Assembly (NCBI RefSeq): GCF_030056665.1
Contig: NZ_JASHIG010000033.1
Length of the DNA: 64,000 nucleotides
Reading direction: 5' to 3' (one strand)
Source of the DNA: Flectobacillus roseus
GTDB lineage: Bacteria; Bacteroidota; Bacteroidia; Cytophagales; Spirosomataceae
The notes beneath the pieces are model-generated. The model ran no database searches and was not told where the DNA came from. It saw only the letters and a program-made list of their open reading frames with translations. The translations under genes were made by a program, and so were the position numbers. The stretch's first letter is position 1. Each line of letters starts with the position of its first letter. This document shows positions 1 through 8,445 of this stretch, piece after piece.

Positions 1-2935
1 TCAGTCGAAGAGTTTCGGCATTAGTTACCAATAACAATGCATTCGCAACTGATACCCCCACTGACATAATAATACCCATATAGGATTGCAGATTGAGGGT
101 ACTTCCTGTTGCCAAAAGAATCAAAATCGAGCCAGCTAACACGGCAGGAATTGTCACTAATACCACACCTGACACTTTAAATGACTGGTAATTGGCTGCT
201 AACAATAAAAATATCACCACAATAGCCAGTGCCAAACCCGAGCTTAAACTTTGAAGGGTTTCCTCCAAAAGTTTCGCCATACCTTTCAATTCTACGACCG
301 TTCCTTTGGGTGTGTCTCCTGCCTGAGCAATGGCACGATTGACATCAACGGTAGCCGTTCCTAAGTCAACCTGATGGATATTTGCCGAAACTGTCACGAT
401 ACGGCGAGGTCCTACACGGTCATATTCCCCTGGAATAGTTGTTGGCGTAATGGTAGCGACATCTCCTAATGTTGGTCGTAATTGTCCCGAAATCAGTGGA
501 ATATTTTCCATATCCTGTACCGAAGACATTTCGTACTCGGGTAAAGCTACTTGTACCTGATAAGCATAGCCTTTCTTTTCGTCTAACCAAAAGTTTTTGG
601 CAGTAAAACGACTCGAAGAGGTGGCTGCCACAACCGATTTGGATACCATGTCGGCGGTTAACCCAAACTGCGCCAAACGAACTCTGTCTATTTTAATATC
701 AAAACTTGGATAGTTCAATGGTTGATTAATACGGATATCGCGGAGGTACGGAATTTTCTTTAGTACAGCTATCAGTTGATTAGCATACTTTTGCCCATCC
801 TTCAAATCCTTTCCTCCTATTCTTACCTCAATTGGCGTTAATGAACCTTGACTCATAATTTTATCCGTTAAATCAATAGGTTCAAAAGACACATTTACAC
901 CCGATAATTGCTCACGCACCTTTTGACGAATTTCATCTTTTAGGTTATCCAATGAAGTCATTTCATATTCCTTTGCAATATTGACTTGAAGTGTAGCCTC
1001 ATGTGGACCTGCATTGAATACATACAAGGAACTTGTTCCATAACTAGACGGCGTCATACCTACAAATGCCGAAGAAATCTCTATATTCTTGTCTTGAACA
1101 ATGCTTTTAATGATGCCTATGACCTGTTTTACGGCTAATTCGGTACGTTCAATGCGTTTACCTTGTTCTCCTATAATTCTTACCTGAAATTGGTGAGAGT
1201 GGTTGAGTTTGGGCATCATATCTTTTCCAATTTTCATAAAACCAACCACAACAACACCAATCGTCACAACAAGATAGCCGAGAATTAAAGCCTTTTTCTG
1301 ATTCATCAAACTTTCTAAGAGTCGTAGATAACCCAGTTTGAACTTCTCAAATCCTGAGATTTTTTCTGGATGTTTTTCTTCATACTCTTCCATAGCCTCT
1401 TCGTGTGGGCTGTCCAAATCGTTCAAGATTTTTTTCTCATGTTTTGCTGGATGTTCATGTCCTTTTAGCCACCAGTTTGCCAATACTGGCACAAGAGTTT
1501 GAGAAAAAATAAAAGAAGCAATCATCGAAAAACCTACCGCCAACGACAAAGGCATAAACATCCCCTTGGGAACGCCTGTCATCAATAATGCAGGGGCAAA
1601 AACAGCCAAAATACAAAGCGTAATCAAGACCAAAGGAAACGAAACCTCACGAGTGGCATCCAAAATAGCCCAAGCTTTTGACTTTCCCATTTCCAAATGT
1701 TGGTGAATATTTTCGATCACAACAGTCGCTTGGTCAACCAAGATACCGATAGCCAAGGCAAGTCCTGACAAAGTCATAATATTGATGGTTTCGCCTACCA
1801 AATTCAGGGCTAAAATGGCCACCAACAACGAAGTAGGAATCGTAATTATTACCACAAGCGAACTTCTTAAATCACCCAAGAAAAGTAATACCACCAAGCC
1901 CGTCAGCAAGGCTCCAATCAAACCTTCTGTACCTAAACTTTCGACCGCATTGGTCACATATACCGACTGGTCGAAAACATATTTTAGCTCTACATAGTCA
2001 GGTAAAAGCGATTGCATTTCTGGCATTTTTGCCTTCAACGCTTTCACAACACTCATCGTTGAAGCATCCGACGTTTTGGTGAGCGGAATATAAACCGAGC
2101 GCTTTCCATCCACCAAAGCATATCCAACTGTCACATCGGCGGCATCTTCGACCGAGGCTACATCTCGCAAGAATACCGTAGTACCCGTTAATCGTTTGAT
2201 AGGTACATTCAAAAAATCCTCCACATGTTTCATCACCGAGTTGATTGGCGTCATGTAAGTATAGTCGCCCACACGAACGTTCCCAGCGGGTGAAATTTGG
2301 TTGTTTTTTACCACCGACTGCACAATTTCGTCAGGTGTTAACTGATAACTACGCATCGCTTCGGGGTCTACACGAACGACAACTGTCCGTTCATTTCCAC
2401 CAAAAGGTGATGGCGAAGACGCCCCAGGAATTTGTGAAAACAAGGGTCGAATTTTAGTAGAAGCCAAATCTTGCAATTCATTCAAATCCGCTTTTTTACT
2501 ACTAAAAACTAATTGTCCTACAGGCAAATTGGTCGCATCAAAACGTACTACTGTTGGGGGAACTGTCCCTGGAGGCATGTAGTTCAATGAGCGGTTTACG
2601 TTGTTAGCAACCTCCCCTGCTGCCTGCGCCATGTTTACATTTTCGTAAAAAGTTAGCTTTACAATACATAAGCCTTGAACATTTCGAACCTCTATATCTT
2701 TTACCCCCGATACATACAACATCTGGTTTTGATAACGAGTAGAGATGAAGCCTTCCAATTGAGCGGGCGTCATTCCTCCGTAAGGTTGGGCAATGTAAAT
2801 GGTTGGCAAATTCAGTTTTGGAAAAATATCAATGGGTATTTTGAATAAAGCCAAAATCGAAAATATCGTTAGCCCAAGTATTGCCACAATGACCGTAATG
2901 GGTTTCGATAAGGCTCCTGTGAGTAATTTGTCCAT
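1..2935 (-). CDS. RND efflux transporter permease, truncated by window edge
   Basis: An open frame runs from an ATG at 2935 to the left edge without a stop, giving about 978 codons of a family that is usually near 1040, so only the C-terminus is missing. The N-terminus (MDKLLTGALSKPITVIVAIL) is the usual cytoplasmic start plus first membrane helix, followed by a porter domain, helices 2-6, a second porter half and the C-terminal helices. The helix-4 proton-relay segment reads GILVDQATVVIEN: it has one Asp where AcrB-type pumps have Asp-Asp and CzcA-type pumps have Asp-Gly. Such pumps sit in the inner membrane and exchange protons for drugs, metals or solvents. The TolC-like gene lies 61 nt upstream on the same strand. 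No membrane-fusion protein gene lies between them, so it may lie beyond the edge. Substrate is not determined. Confidence 0.93.
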   Translation of the reverse strand, partial: MDKLLTGALSKPITVIVAILGLTIFSILALFKIPIDIFPKLNLPTIYIAQPYGGMTPAQLEGFISTRYQNQMLYVSGVKDIEVRNVQGLCIVKLTFYENVNMAQAAGEVANNVNRSLNYMPPGTVPPTVVRFDATNLPVGQLVFSSKKADLNELQDLASTKIRPLFSQIPGASSPSPFGGNERTVVVRVDPEAMRSYQLTPDEIVQSVVKNNQISPAGNVRVGDYTYMTPINSVMKHVEDFLNVPIKRLTGTTVFLRDVASVEDAADVTVGYALVDGKRSVYIPLTKTSDASTMSVVKALKAKMPEMQSLLPDYVELKYVFDQSVYVTNAVESLGTEGLIGALLTGLVVLLFLGDLRSSLVVIITIPTSLLVAILALNLVGETINIMTLSGLALAIGILVDQATVVIENIHQHLEMGKSKAWAILDATREVSFPLVLITLCILAVFAPALLMTGVPKGMFMPLSLAVGFSMIASFIFSQTLVPVLANWWLKGHEHPAKHEKKILNDLDSPHEEAMEEYEEKHPEKISGFEKFKLGYLRLLESLMNQKKALILGYLVVTIGVVVVGFMKIGKDMMPKLNHSHQFQVRIIGEQGKRIERTELAVKQVIGIIKSIVQDKNIEISSAFVGMTPSSYGTSSLYVFNAGPHEATLQVNIAKEYEMTSLDNLKDEIRQKVREQLSGVNVSFEPIDLTDKIMSQGSLTPIEVRIGGKDLKDGQKYANQLIAVLKKIPYLRDIRINQPLNYPSFDIKIDRVRLAQFGLTADMVSKSVVAATSSSRFTAKNFWLDEKKGYAYQVQVALPEYEMSSVQDMENIPLISGQLRPTLGDVATITPTTIPGEYDRVGPRRIVTVSANIHQVDLGTATVDVNRAIAQAGDTPKGTVVELKGMAKLLEETLQSLSSGLALAIVVIFLLLAANYQSFKVSGVVLVTIPAVLAGSILILLATGSTLNLQSYMGIIMSVGVSVANALLLVTNAETLRL

Positions 2936-2996
2936 ATTTTATCATCATTGAGTTGATAGGTGATTGAAATTATCAAAACCCTATCGCTCGAATTCT

Positions 2997-4412
2997 TTAG
3001 TTAAATTGATTGAGAAAAACATTAAGTTCGCCTTTTGATACATACTGGTGTAACACAGCTCTCCACACATTATTTCGAGCCACAGCTTCGTCTATTTCAG
3101 CACGGTTCAAAATCATTTGGCTTTGAGTCACCTCCAGAATAGTACCCAAACCAGCTTGGTAGCGTGACTGTGCCTGCGCATAAGCAGCTTTGGCGGAGGT
3201 CAGTTGAAGGGGAATTTGCTCAAAAATTTCTTTCGCTTTTTGGTATTCAATCGCCGATTGGACTATTTCTGATTGAAGTTTGATAGTTGCTTCGTCCTTC
3301 TCTTTTTGATAAACCTGACTAAAGGAGTTTTGGGCAGAAGCTTCTTTTTTGATTCTGAAAATGTCAGAAATATTCCAGACTGTAGTCAGACCTAACATAT
3401 AGTTATAGGCCCTAAAACCCAGGCCCGAGAGTGATTGGTTGTACACATAATTGCCATCTGCTCCCAAGTGGTCTTCAATCCCTGAACCCTTCGCCCATAC
3501 TGCTCCACGAGCCATAATGGCAGGTAAATACGATTTTTGGATACTATTGATTTTGAGCGTTGAGGTATTTATCCTTGCTTCAAAAAACCTAAGAACAGGG
3601 TGATTATTAAGATTATCGGAAGAATTATTGGCTAAAGCAAAGGGCTGAGTACCATCCAATTTGGTATCAAGTAACTGATATTGGTTTTGTGGTAAACCTA
3701 ATAATTCTGCCAGTCTTACTTTTTGCTGCTCTGCTTGTTTTTGACTTTCTATTAATAAGATTTTTGCTTTGGCAATATCTGCTACTGCCAAGGATGTATC
3801 TACGCCTGCTCTCAATCCGGCAATCGCATTGGCTTTGATGGTTTGGTAAAAAGCTTGTGCTCGTTCCAGATTTTTCTGTTGAATTTTGGTAGCTTCTTGA
3901 AAAACCAAACTCAAAATATAGGCATCTGAAACTTTTGATTTATGCACATAGATTTCTTTTTCGTAATCCAACTTGGCTTGTTGGATACTGGCATTAGCCA
4001 CTCTTAAATCGGCTTCTTTTTTACCAAATGTTGCGAGCTTATAGCTCGTTAAAATGGTTGTAAAACTGCTAAATACAGGCTCTGACGCGAAGCCATCAAT
4101 ATTGGTAGTCCCCGAAGACGGAATAGCAGCTCCCTCATTAGAAAAATACGTTCCTCTTACCTGATTAGAGCTGGCAAACAAAGTTTGCGCCTGAAATACC
4201 ACCGAAGGCATCGTATAATTCAACTTTTTGGCTTCGGCATCACGTTCGCTTGCGTCTATCGCCAACATTTTGGCACGTATGGTCGGGTAATTGGTTGTTG
4301 CCGTTTCGACTGCTTGCTGAATACTTAAATTGCTAGGACTATTTTGAGAATATCCTGTCGTACAGCACATTAGCATACCTATTCCCCAATAGACAAATAC
4401 TCTTTTATCCAT
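2997..4412 (-). CDS. TolC-family outer membrane efflux protein
   Basis: A 471-residue secreted protein with an N-terminal signal peptide (MDKRVFVYWGIGMLMCCTTG, cleavage near YSQ) followed by the two OEP repeats of long amphipathic helices that form the trans-periplasmic tunnel. Features typical of the family include the early AVETATTNYPTIRAK helix and the late SRYQAGLGTILEVTQSQ segment, which precedes the final coiled coil. Length is normal for TolC/CusC/OprM proteins. It is followed 61 nt later by the RND permease and almost certainly supplies its outer-membrane exit duct. The two-component genes are upstream on the same strand, separated by 305 nt carrying a repeat, so a separate promoter in that gap is likely. 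Confidence 0.92.
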   Translation of the reverse strand: MDKRVFVYWGIGMLMCCTTGYSQNSPSNLSIQQAVETATTNYPTIRAKMLAIDASERDAEAKKLNYTMPSVVFQAQTLFASSNQVRGTYFSNEGAAIPSSGTTNIDGFASEPVFSSFTTILTSYKLATFGKKEADLRVANASIQQAKLDYEKEIYVHKSKVSDAYILSLVFQEATKIQQKNLERAQAFYQTIKANAIAGLRAGVDTSLAVADIAKAKILLIESQKQAEQQKVRLAELLGLPQNQYQLLDTKLDGTQPFALANNSSDNLNNHPVLRFFEARINTSTLKINSIQKSYLPAIMARGAVWAKGSGIEDHLGADGNYVYNQSLSGLGFRAYNYMLGLTTVWNISDIFRIKKEASAQNSFSQVYQKEKDEATIKLQSEIVQSAIEYQKAKEIFEQIPLQLTSAKAAYAQAQSRYQAGLGTILEVTQSQMILNRAEIDEAVARNNVWRAVLHQYVSKGELNVFLNQFN

Positions 4413-4644
4413 AATCTCTGATTGGTTTATGAATCAAAGGTATGTGCCACAACTAAGAGCCTTCTGAGAGAGACATTAAAAAGAGATTAAAGAAATGGGA
4501 GGAAATTGACAGATGTTGAGATGAAGAATGTTACGAAGGAATTATTGTTGGGGATAGAGAATTTGGTTGGAGAGGTAAAATATTACGTCTCTACAGGATT
4601 TTTTTTAATGGCTTTTAAATTTTAATCATAATCTAGCTTATCAT

Positions 4645-4697
4645 TTCAGTTTCAAAACTGTTAAAAAAATAAGTCCAAGACTAAGTCTTGAACTAGT
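4645..4697. repeat. Dispersed palindromic repeat, copy 1
   Basis: The 305-nt gap between the histidine kinase and tolC-like gene (4413-4717) has no gene. It holds this 53-nt element, which reappears inverted at 30797-30851 with only a few differences. It contains the perfect palindrome CAAGACT-A-AGTCTTG at 4676-4690 followed by an AAACTG/CAGTTT-type segment. The element lies just past the kinase stop codon, so it may act as a terminator or processing hairpin. A short ACGTCTCTAC stretch at 4583-4592 resembles the ends of another repeat family in the window (see 8053 and 28451). Confidence 0.7.
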
Positions 4698-4717
4698 CAT
4701 TTAACGATTAACCTCAT

Positions 4718-6085
4718 TCAGGCAATAGGTAGTAAAATACAAACACAAGTGCCTTGATTGATTTCTGATTGAATATCGAATTTACCTTTATGGAGTTCGA
4801 TAATTTTTTTGACTAAAGTCAAACCTATACCAGAGCCTTGAATATGGGTACTATTTTTACCACGCATCATTGGCAAAAATACATTTTGAATATCTTCTCT
4901 CGAAATACCGATACCTTGGTCTCTAAATTCGATTTTTATAAAAGTATCATCCTTAGAAAGAGTAACCTCGATGGGCTTTTTATTGGAGTATTTACAAGCA
5001 TTATCCAACACATTTATAAGCGCTGAACGAAGCAAATGCAGCATTCCATTGACCAGTTCTCCCTCTTCAGACTCAGTGAAGCTATCATCTATCTTAAAAT
5101 TGAGGAATTGCTTCGGATATTTCTGATTAATCACATCAATCGTATCCATAACTAATTCGAGGATATTTATTGAATGCATGAATATCGGTGAAGAAATAGA
5201 TTCCACTTCAGTCAAATACAATAAATTATTTGACAAATCGATGGCTCTATTTACCTGTAAAAGTGCTTCTTGAATACTATTTTTCTGTGCCTCTTCACTT
5301 TGGTCGTAGGCTAATGAGGTTTGCAATACGCCTTTGGTAATGGTCAATGGTGTTCGTAATTCGTGTGAAGCGTATGAGATAAAGCGCTTTTGATTTTCGC
5401 CTAGTTTTTGAATTTTTTCCAATAATTGATTAATCGCATCCGCTAAAACAGAAGCTTCATTCTGCTCATTTTCGAAGTTTTTAATACGAAAACCAAAGTC
5501 CGAAATAGCCGCTTCGCCCAATTGTGCATTGAGTCGATCGAAAGGTTGCATTGCTCTTTTTGAAAAAAAATACCCTGTCAAACTAATGATAATCAGAGCT
5601 AGGAGATTACCAATAAAGATAGAATATCGCAAAGTATCACTCATGTTATGCCCATGCAAGTCATAGGCCGTAACGATAACAACGAATACCCTTCCGTTTT
5701 GCCAGTAAGATATTCCCAGACCCTCCTTAGGATAGCCCAAGCGTGTATTATGGTAGGTAAAATATACTTTTTTTTCTGCCCTAATTTGGTTCAGAAGACT
5801 TGTTTCAGGAAAATAATCATGGTTGGCATCTGAGGTATATACTATCTTGTTTTTGTCATCGTATACGGCTTCATATTGCTCACTTAATGGAAAGAAAAAT
5901 TCCTTTTTGAAGCGACTCAGACTTTTTACAAAACGTTTTGTAGCCTCCGTTCTTGAATTCAAGCGGTCGTGCATCAAATTTTCTCTGTAGCTTTCATAAG
6001 AGAAATATACATACAAAGAAAAAAGGATGAGAATAGCCGATACCACAAATAGAAAGGCAATGATAATGCGTTGTTTAATTGTCAT
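4718..6085 (-). CDS. Two-component sensor histidine kinase
   Basis: A 455-residue membrane kinase. A first transmembrane helix (about 8-30) and a second (about 152-174) enclose a roughly 120-residue periplasmic sensor region. A HAMP-like linker leads to the HisKA domain with the phosphoacceptor His241 in SYASHELRTPLT, then the ATP-binding domain with N-box NVLDNACKYS, G1 box FRDQGIGIS and G2 box GSGIGLTLVKKI. The start codon overlaps the response-regulator stop by 4 nt (6082-6085), showing translational coupling. The layout matches metal- or envelope-stress CusS/CzcS-type kinases, and the efflux genes directly downstream on the same strand are the likely targets. The ligand is not visible in the sequence. 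Confidence 0.95.
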   Translation of the reverse strand: MTIKQRIIIAFLFVVSAILILFSLYVYFSYESYRENLMHDRLNSRTEATKRFVKSLSRFKKEFFFPLSEQYEAVYDDKNKIVYTSDANHDYFPETSLLNQIRAEKKVYFTYHNTRLGYPKEGLGISYWQNGRVFVVIVTAYDLHGHNMSDTLRYSIFIGNLLALIIISLTGYFFSKRAMQPFDRLNAQLGEAAISDFGFRIKNFENEQNEASVLADAINQLLEKIQKLGENQKRFISYASHELRTPLTITKGVLQTSLAYDQSEEAQKNSIQEALLQVNRAIDLSNNLLYLTEVESISSPIFMHSINILELVMDTIDVINQKYPKQFLNFKIDDSFTESEEGELVNGMLHLLRSALINVLDNACKYSNKKPIEVTLSKDDTFIKIEFRDQGIGISREDIQNVFLPMMRGKNSTHIQGSGIGLTLVKKIIELHKGKFDIQSEINQGTCVCILLPIA

Positions 6086-6759
6086 TCTTCTCGTAGGGAA
6101 TAGCCTCTCCCAATTATGGTATGAAGCAGTTTTTGATCAAAATCTTTATCCAATTTCCTTCTCAGATAGGTTATGTACACATCAATCACATTGGTATTGG
6201 TATCGAAATTGAGGTCCCAGACTTTCTCCAAAATATCTACTCTACTCACCACTTTCCCTTTGTTGAGCATCAAATATTCCAGCAAGTCATATTCACGTTT
6301 GGTGAGTTCAATTTTTTTACCTGAACGAGTTACTTCTTGTGTGTCAAGATTCAGTTTTAAGTCTGTAATTTCCAGAATTTTGCTTGGTTTAGCCCCAAAC
6401 ATATTTCGACGACCAAGTGCCTTCACTCTCAGTAACAACTCTTTAAATTCAAAGGGTTTAGCCAAATAGTCATCAGCACCAGCGTTGAAACCTATCTCTT
6501 TATCTTCGATGGTACTCAATGCGGTTAGCATCATCACGGGGGTAGATGCCCAATTATTTTTGATGAATTTACAAAGCTCAAAGCCATTGATACTGGGCAA
6601 ATTGACATCCAAAATTACCACATCATAAGGTTTTTGGGACAAAATCCTTTGACCAATCAAACCGTCGTAAGCTATGTCTAAATTGATGTTTTCGCTAGAA
6701 AAACCTTTCTGAATAAAGCCCGCCAGTTTGGGGTCGTCTTCTACTAATAGTACTTGCAT
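6082..6759 (-). CDS. OmpR-family response regulator
   Basis: A 225-residue protein with a receiver domain and a winged-helix DNA-binding domain. The acidic pocket is EDD at residues 7-9, the phosphoacceptor is Asp51 in VVILDVNLP, and the conserved Lys is in YLAKPFE near residue 103. The C-terminal half (about 130-225) carries the OmpR/PhoB winged helix, including LTKREYDLLEYLM and NVIDVYITYLRRKLD. It is the first gene of the pair with the overlapping kinase and is divergent from the VOC-fold gene at 6900, so the 140-nt gap between them should hold both promoters. It probably activates the downstream efflux genes; this is inference from position. Confidence 0.95.
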   Translation of the reverse strand: MQVLLVEDDPKLAGFIQKGFSSENINLDIAYDGLIGQRILSQKPYDVVILDVNLPSINGFELCKFIKNNWASTPVMMLTALSTIEDKEIGFNAGADDYLAKPFEFKELLLRVKALGRRNMFGAKPSKILEITDLKLNLDTQEVTRSGKKIELTKREYDLLEYLMLNKGKVVSRVDILEKVWDLNFDTNTNVIDVYITYLRRKLDKDFDQKLLHTIIGRGYSLREE

Positions 6760-6899
6760 AAATTTAATTGAGTGTATTTATTGAGAAATTCTTACACGAA
6801 AGAAGGTCGAAATTAAAAAACCTTTGTTGAGTTCTTGGAACGATTTACCCGCTAAAAGGTTTAAAAGAAATACATAACCTCCTAAAACTTTTTCAAAAA

Positions 6900-7553
6900 A
6901 TGGACATTATTTCAATTGAACTTCTCACTAAAAACCTTACAAAAACTACAGAATTCTATAAAGAAACCCTTGGTTTTGAGGTAGTCACAAAAAGCCAACA
7001 AGAAGTAACCTTCAAGGTGGGTACATCATTATTACGCTTTACAGAAAACCTATCTTTGGAGACAAAGTATCACTTTGCCTTCAATATTCCATCCAATCAG
7101 GTTGAATCCGCTTTGGAGTGGTTAAACAAAAAAGTGGATATTATTCTGGATGCGGATAAGCAATCTATTACTCAATTTGAAGATTGGAACGCACAAGCAA
7201 TCTATTTTTATGACAATAATGGAAATATTCTAGAATTTATAGCCCGTCGAGACCTTAAGGACAATAGTTCAGAAGACTTTTCAGGAAACTTAATTCGTTG
7301 TATCAGCGAAATTGGATTGGTTGGCGATGAACCTCTGAAGTTTGCAGAGCAACTGATACAGCAATATGGATTAAATTATTTTGAAAAAGGGCCTATTCTT
7401 TCAGACTTTACCGCCTTGGGCAATCACAATGGTTTATTAATTTTGTCTAAAACAGGAAGAAATTGGTACCCTACTCAACATCCTGCTCAAGTCAACTCGG
7501 TTTCGATTCAATTCATTTCAAATGGCAAAGTGCACACGCTTCATTTTGATTGA
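6900..7553 (+). CDS. VOC-superfamily (glyoxalase-like) protein
   Basis: A 217-residue soluble protein. The N-terminal half (about 1-115) has the vicinal-oxygen-chelate pattern: a start strand DIISIELLTKNLTKTTEFYK, a LGF strand and turn, and a closing strand YFYDNNGNILEFIARRDL, where the final Glu is the usual metal ligand. The C-terminal half (about 125-217) looks like a second, more divergent copy. VOC proteins include glyoxalases, dioxygenases and antibiotic-binding proteins, and nothing here fixes the reaction. The RDD-family gene follows 46 nt later in the same direction, so the two may be co-transcribed. Confidence 0.8.
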   Translation: MDIISIELLTKNLTKTTEFYKETLGFEVVTKSQQEVTFKVGTSLLRFTENLSLETKYHFAFNIPSNQVESALEWLNKKVDIILDADKQSITQFEDWNAQAIYFYDNNGNILEFIARRDLKDNSSEDFSGNLIRCISEIGLVGDEPLKFAEQLIQQYGLNYFEKGPILSDFTALGNHNGLLILSKTGRNWYPTQHPAQVNSVSIQFISNGKVHTLHFD

Positions 7554-7599
7554 TCGTACCAAGCGTTGACTAACATTCAAAGGCATTTATTACATAACC

Positions 7600-8037
7600 A
7601 TGCAAAAAACCAAACTTATTCTTTTACGATCTTTAGCCCGATTAATTGACTTGATATTTCTTAATTATTGCTTTGGACGCTTTTATGACTTGCTCAACAG
7701 AGATGTCCTCCTCCCGCATGATGGATTATTTACGGGTTTACAAGAAATGATTTTGTTTATCCCGTTTTGTGTACTTTATGAGCTTTTTTTCGAATATCTC
7801 TCCTTTGGTTTTACCGTCGGAAAATTCATCTGTGGACTTAGAGTAAGACTGCTCAACGGTAAAATGATTGAACCCAAACACGCCTTTTTTAGGTGGCTTG
7901 GTGTGATATTCGACTTTTATTTAACCCTTGGATTAGGCGCCATTATTTCTGCTATTTATTCTAAAAAAGCCCAGCGCATTGGCGACCGATTTGCAGGAAC
8001 AACTGTTACGATGGGCAACTATAAGTTTTGGAAATAA
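7600..8037 (+). CDS. RDD-family membrane protein
   Basis: A 145-residue integral membrane protein of the RDD family. The hallmark Arg-Asp pairs are visible as RLIDLIF near residue 15 and QRIGDRFAGTTV near residue 128, with GFTVGKFICGLRV and HAFFRWLG between them; about three hydrophobic segments are present. RDD proteins are small membrane proteins of mostly unknown role. It follows the VOC gene and is followed within 150 nt by a strong terminator hairpin (8135-8180), which closes this two-gene unit. Confidence 0.85.
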   Translation: MQKTKLILLRSLARLIDLIFLNYCFGRFYDLLNRDVLLPHDGLFTGLQEMILFIPFCVLYELFFEYLSFGFTVGKFICGLRVRLLNGKMIEPKHAFFRWLGVIFDFYLTLGLGAIISAIYSKKAQRIGDRFAGTTVTMGNYKFWK

Positions 8038-8052
8038 TCCCAAATTGAGTGA

Positions 8053-8187
8053 ATGAGTGATTATATAAAAATTTTTATTCCATCAGTAGAGACGCGACAA
8101 TTGCGCCTTAAACCATTCATTTCTAACAGAATAGCATCAAAAAAGCGGTCGAAAATTGTTTTCCGACCGCTTTTTTGATGAAACTTG
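8053..8187. repeat. MITE-like palindromic repeat, left-half copy
   Basis: About 130 nt matching the left half of a larger element at 28451-28716. Shared parts in order are GTGATTAT, CCATCAGTAGAGACG, CCATTCAT, AGCATCAAAAAAGCGGTCG and the hairpin. The right half with the opposing GTTTCTACTGATG end, seen in the other copy, is missing here. It lies in the 408-nt gap 8038-8445. The rest of that gap (8188-8376) shows no gene or clear motif. Confidence 0.7.
8135..8180 (+). terminator. Hairpin terminator after RDD gene
   Basis: A perfect 17-bp stem (arms 8135-8151 and 8164-8180) with a GC-rich core GCGGTCG/CGACCGC, flanked by an A-tract on one side and TTTTTT on the other, so it can work in both directions. 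The same hairpin occurs at 28541-28585 as part of the repeated element. Confidence 0.8.
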
Positions 8188-8376
8188 CGATAACTCAACG
8201 CTAATCTGAAAACATCAATCAGTTAAAAGGAATGTTTACTAACAACTTCAGATAACCTATATACAAATATCGTATTCTTTCTTAGTTCACACCTTCTCAA
8301 TTCTGCTATAAAATATCTCCCTCACTACTTTCATTAGAAATACCCATGCTTATGCTTTTAGTTTAACGGGGTCAAA

Positions 8377-8406
8377 CAGTATATGTATTTTCTAGTACAT
8401 ATACTG
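8377..8406. promoter_or_regulatory. Candidate operator upstream of GH106 gene
   Basis: Perfect inverted repeat with 11-bp arms CAGTATATGTA (8377-8387) and TACATATACTG (8396-8406) separated by 8 nt. It ends 39 nt before the rhamnosidase start codon and has no T-run, so an operator or a 5'-leader hairpin fits better than a terminator. The binding protein is unknown. Confidence 0.55.
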
Positions 8407-8445
8407 CTTGTCCGTACAAAACCTGATTTATAAAACAATAAACTT

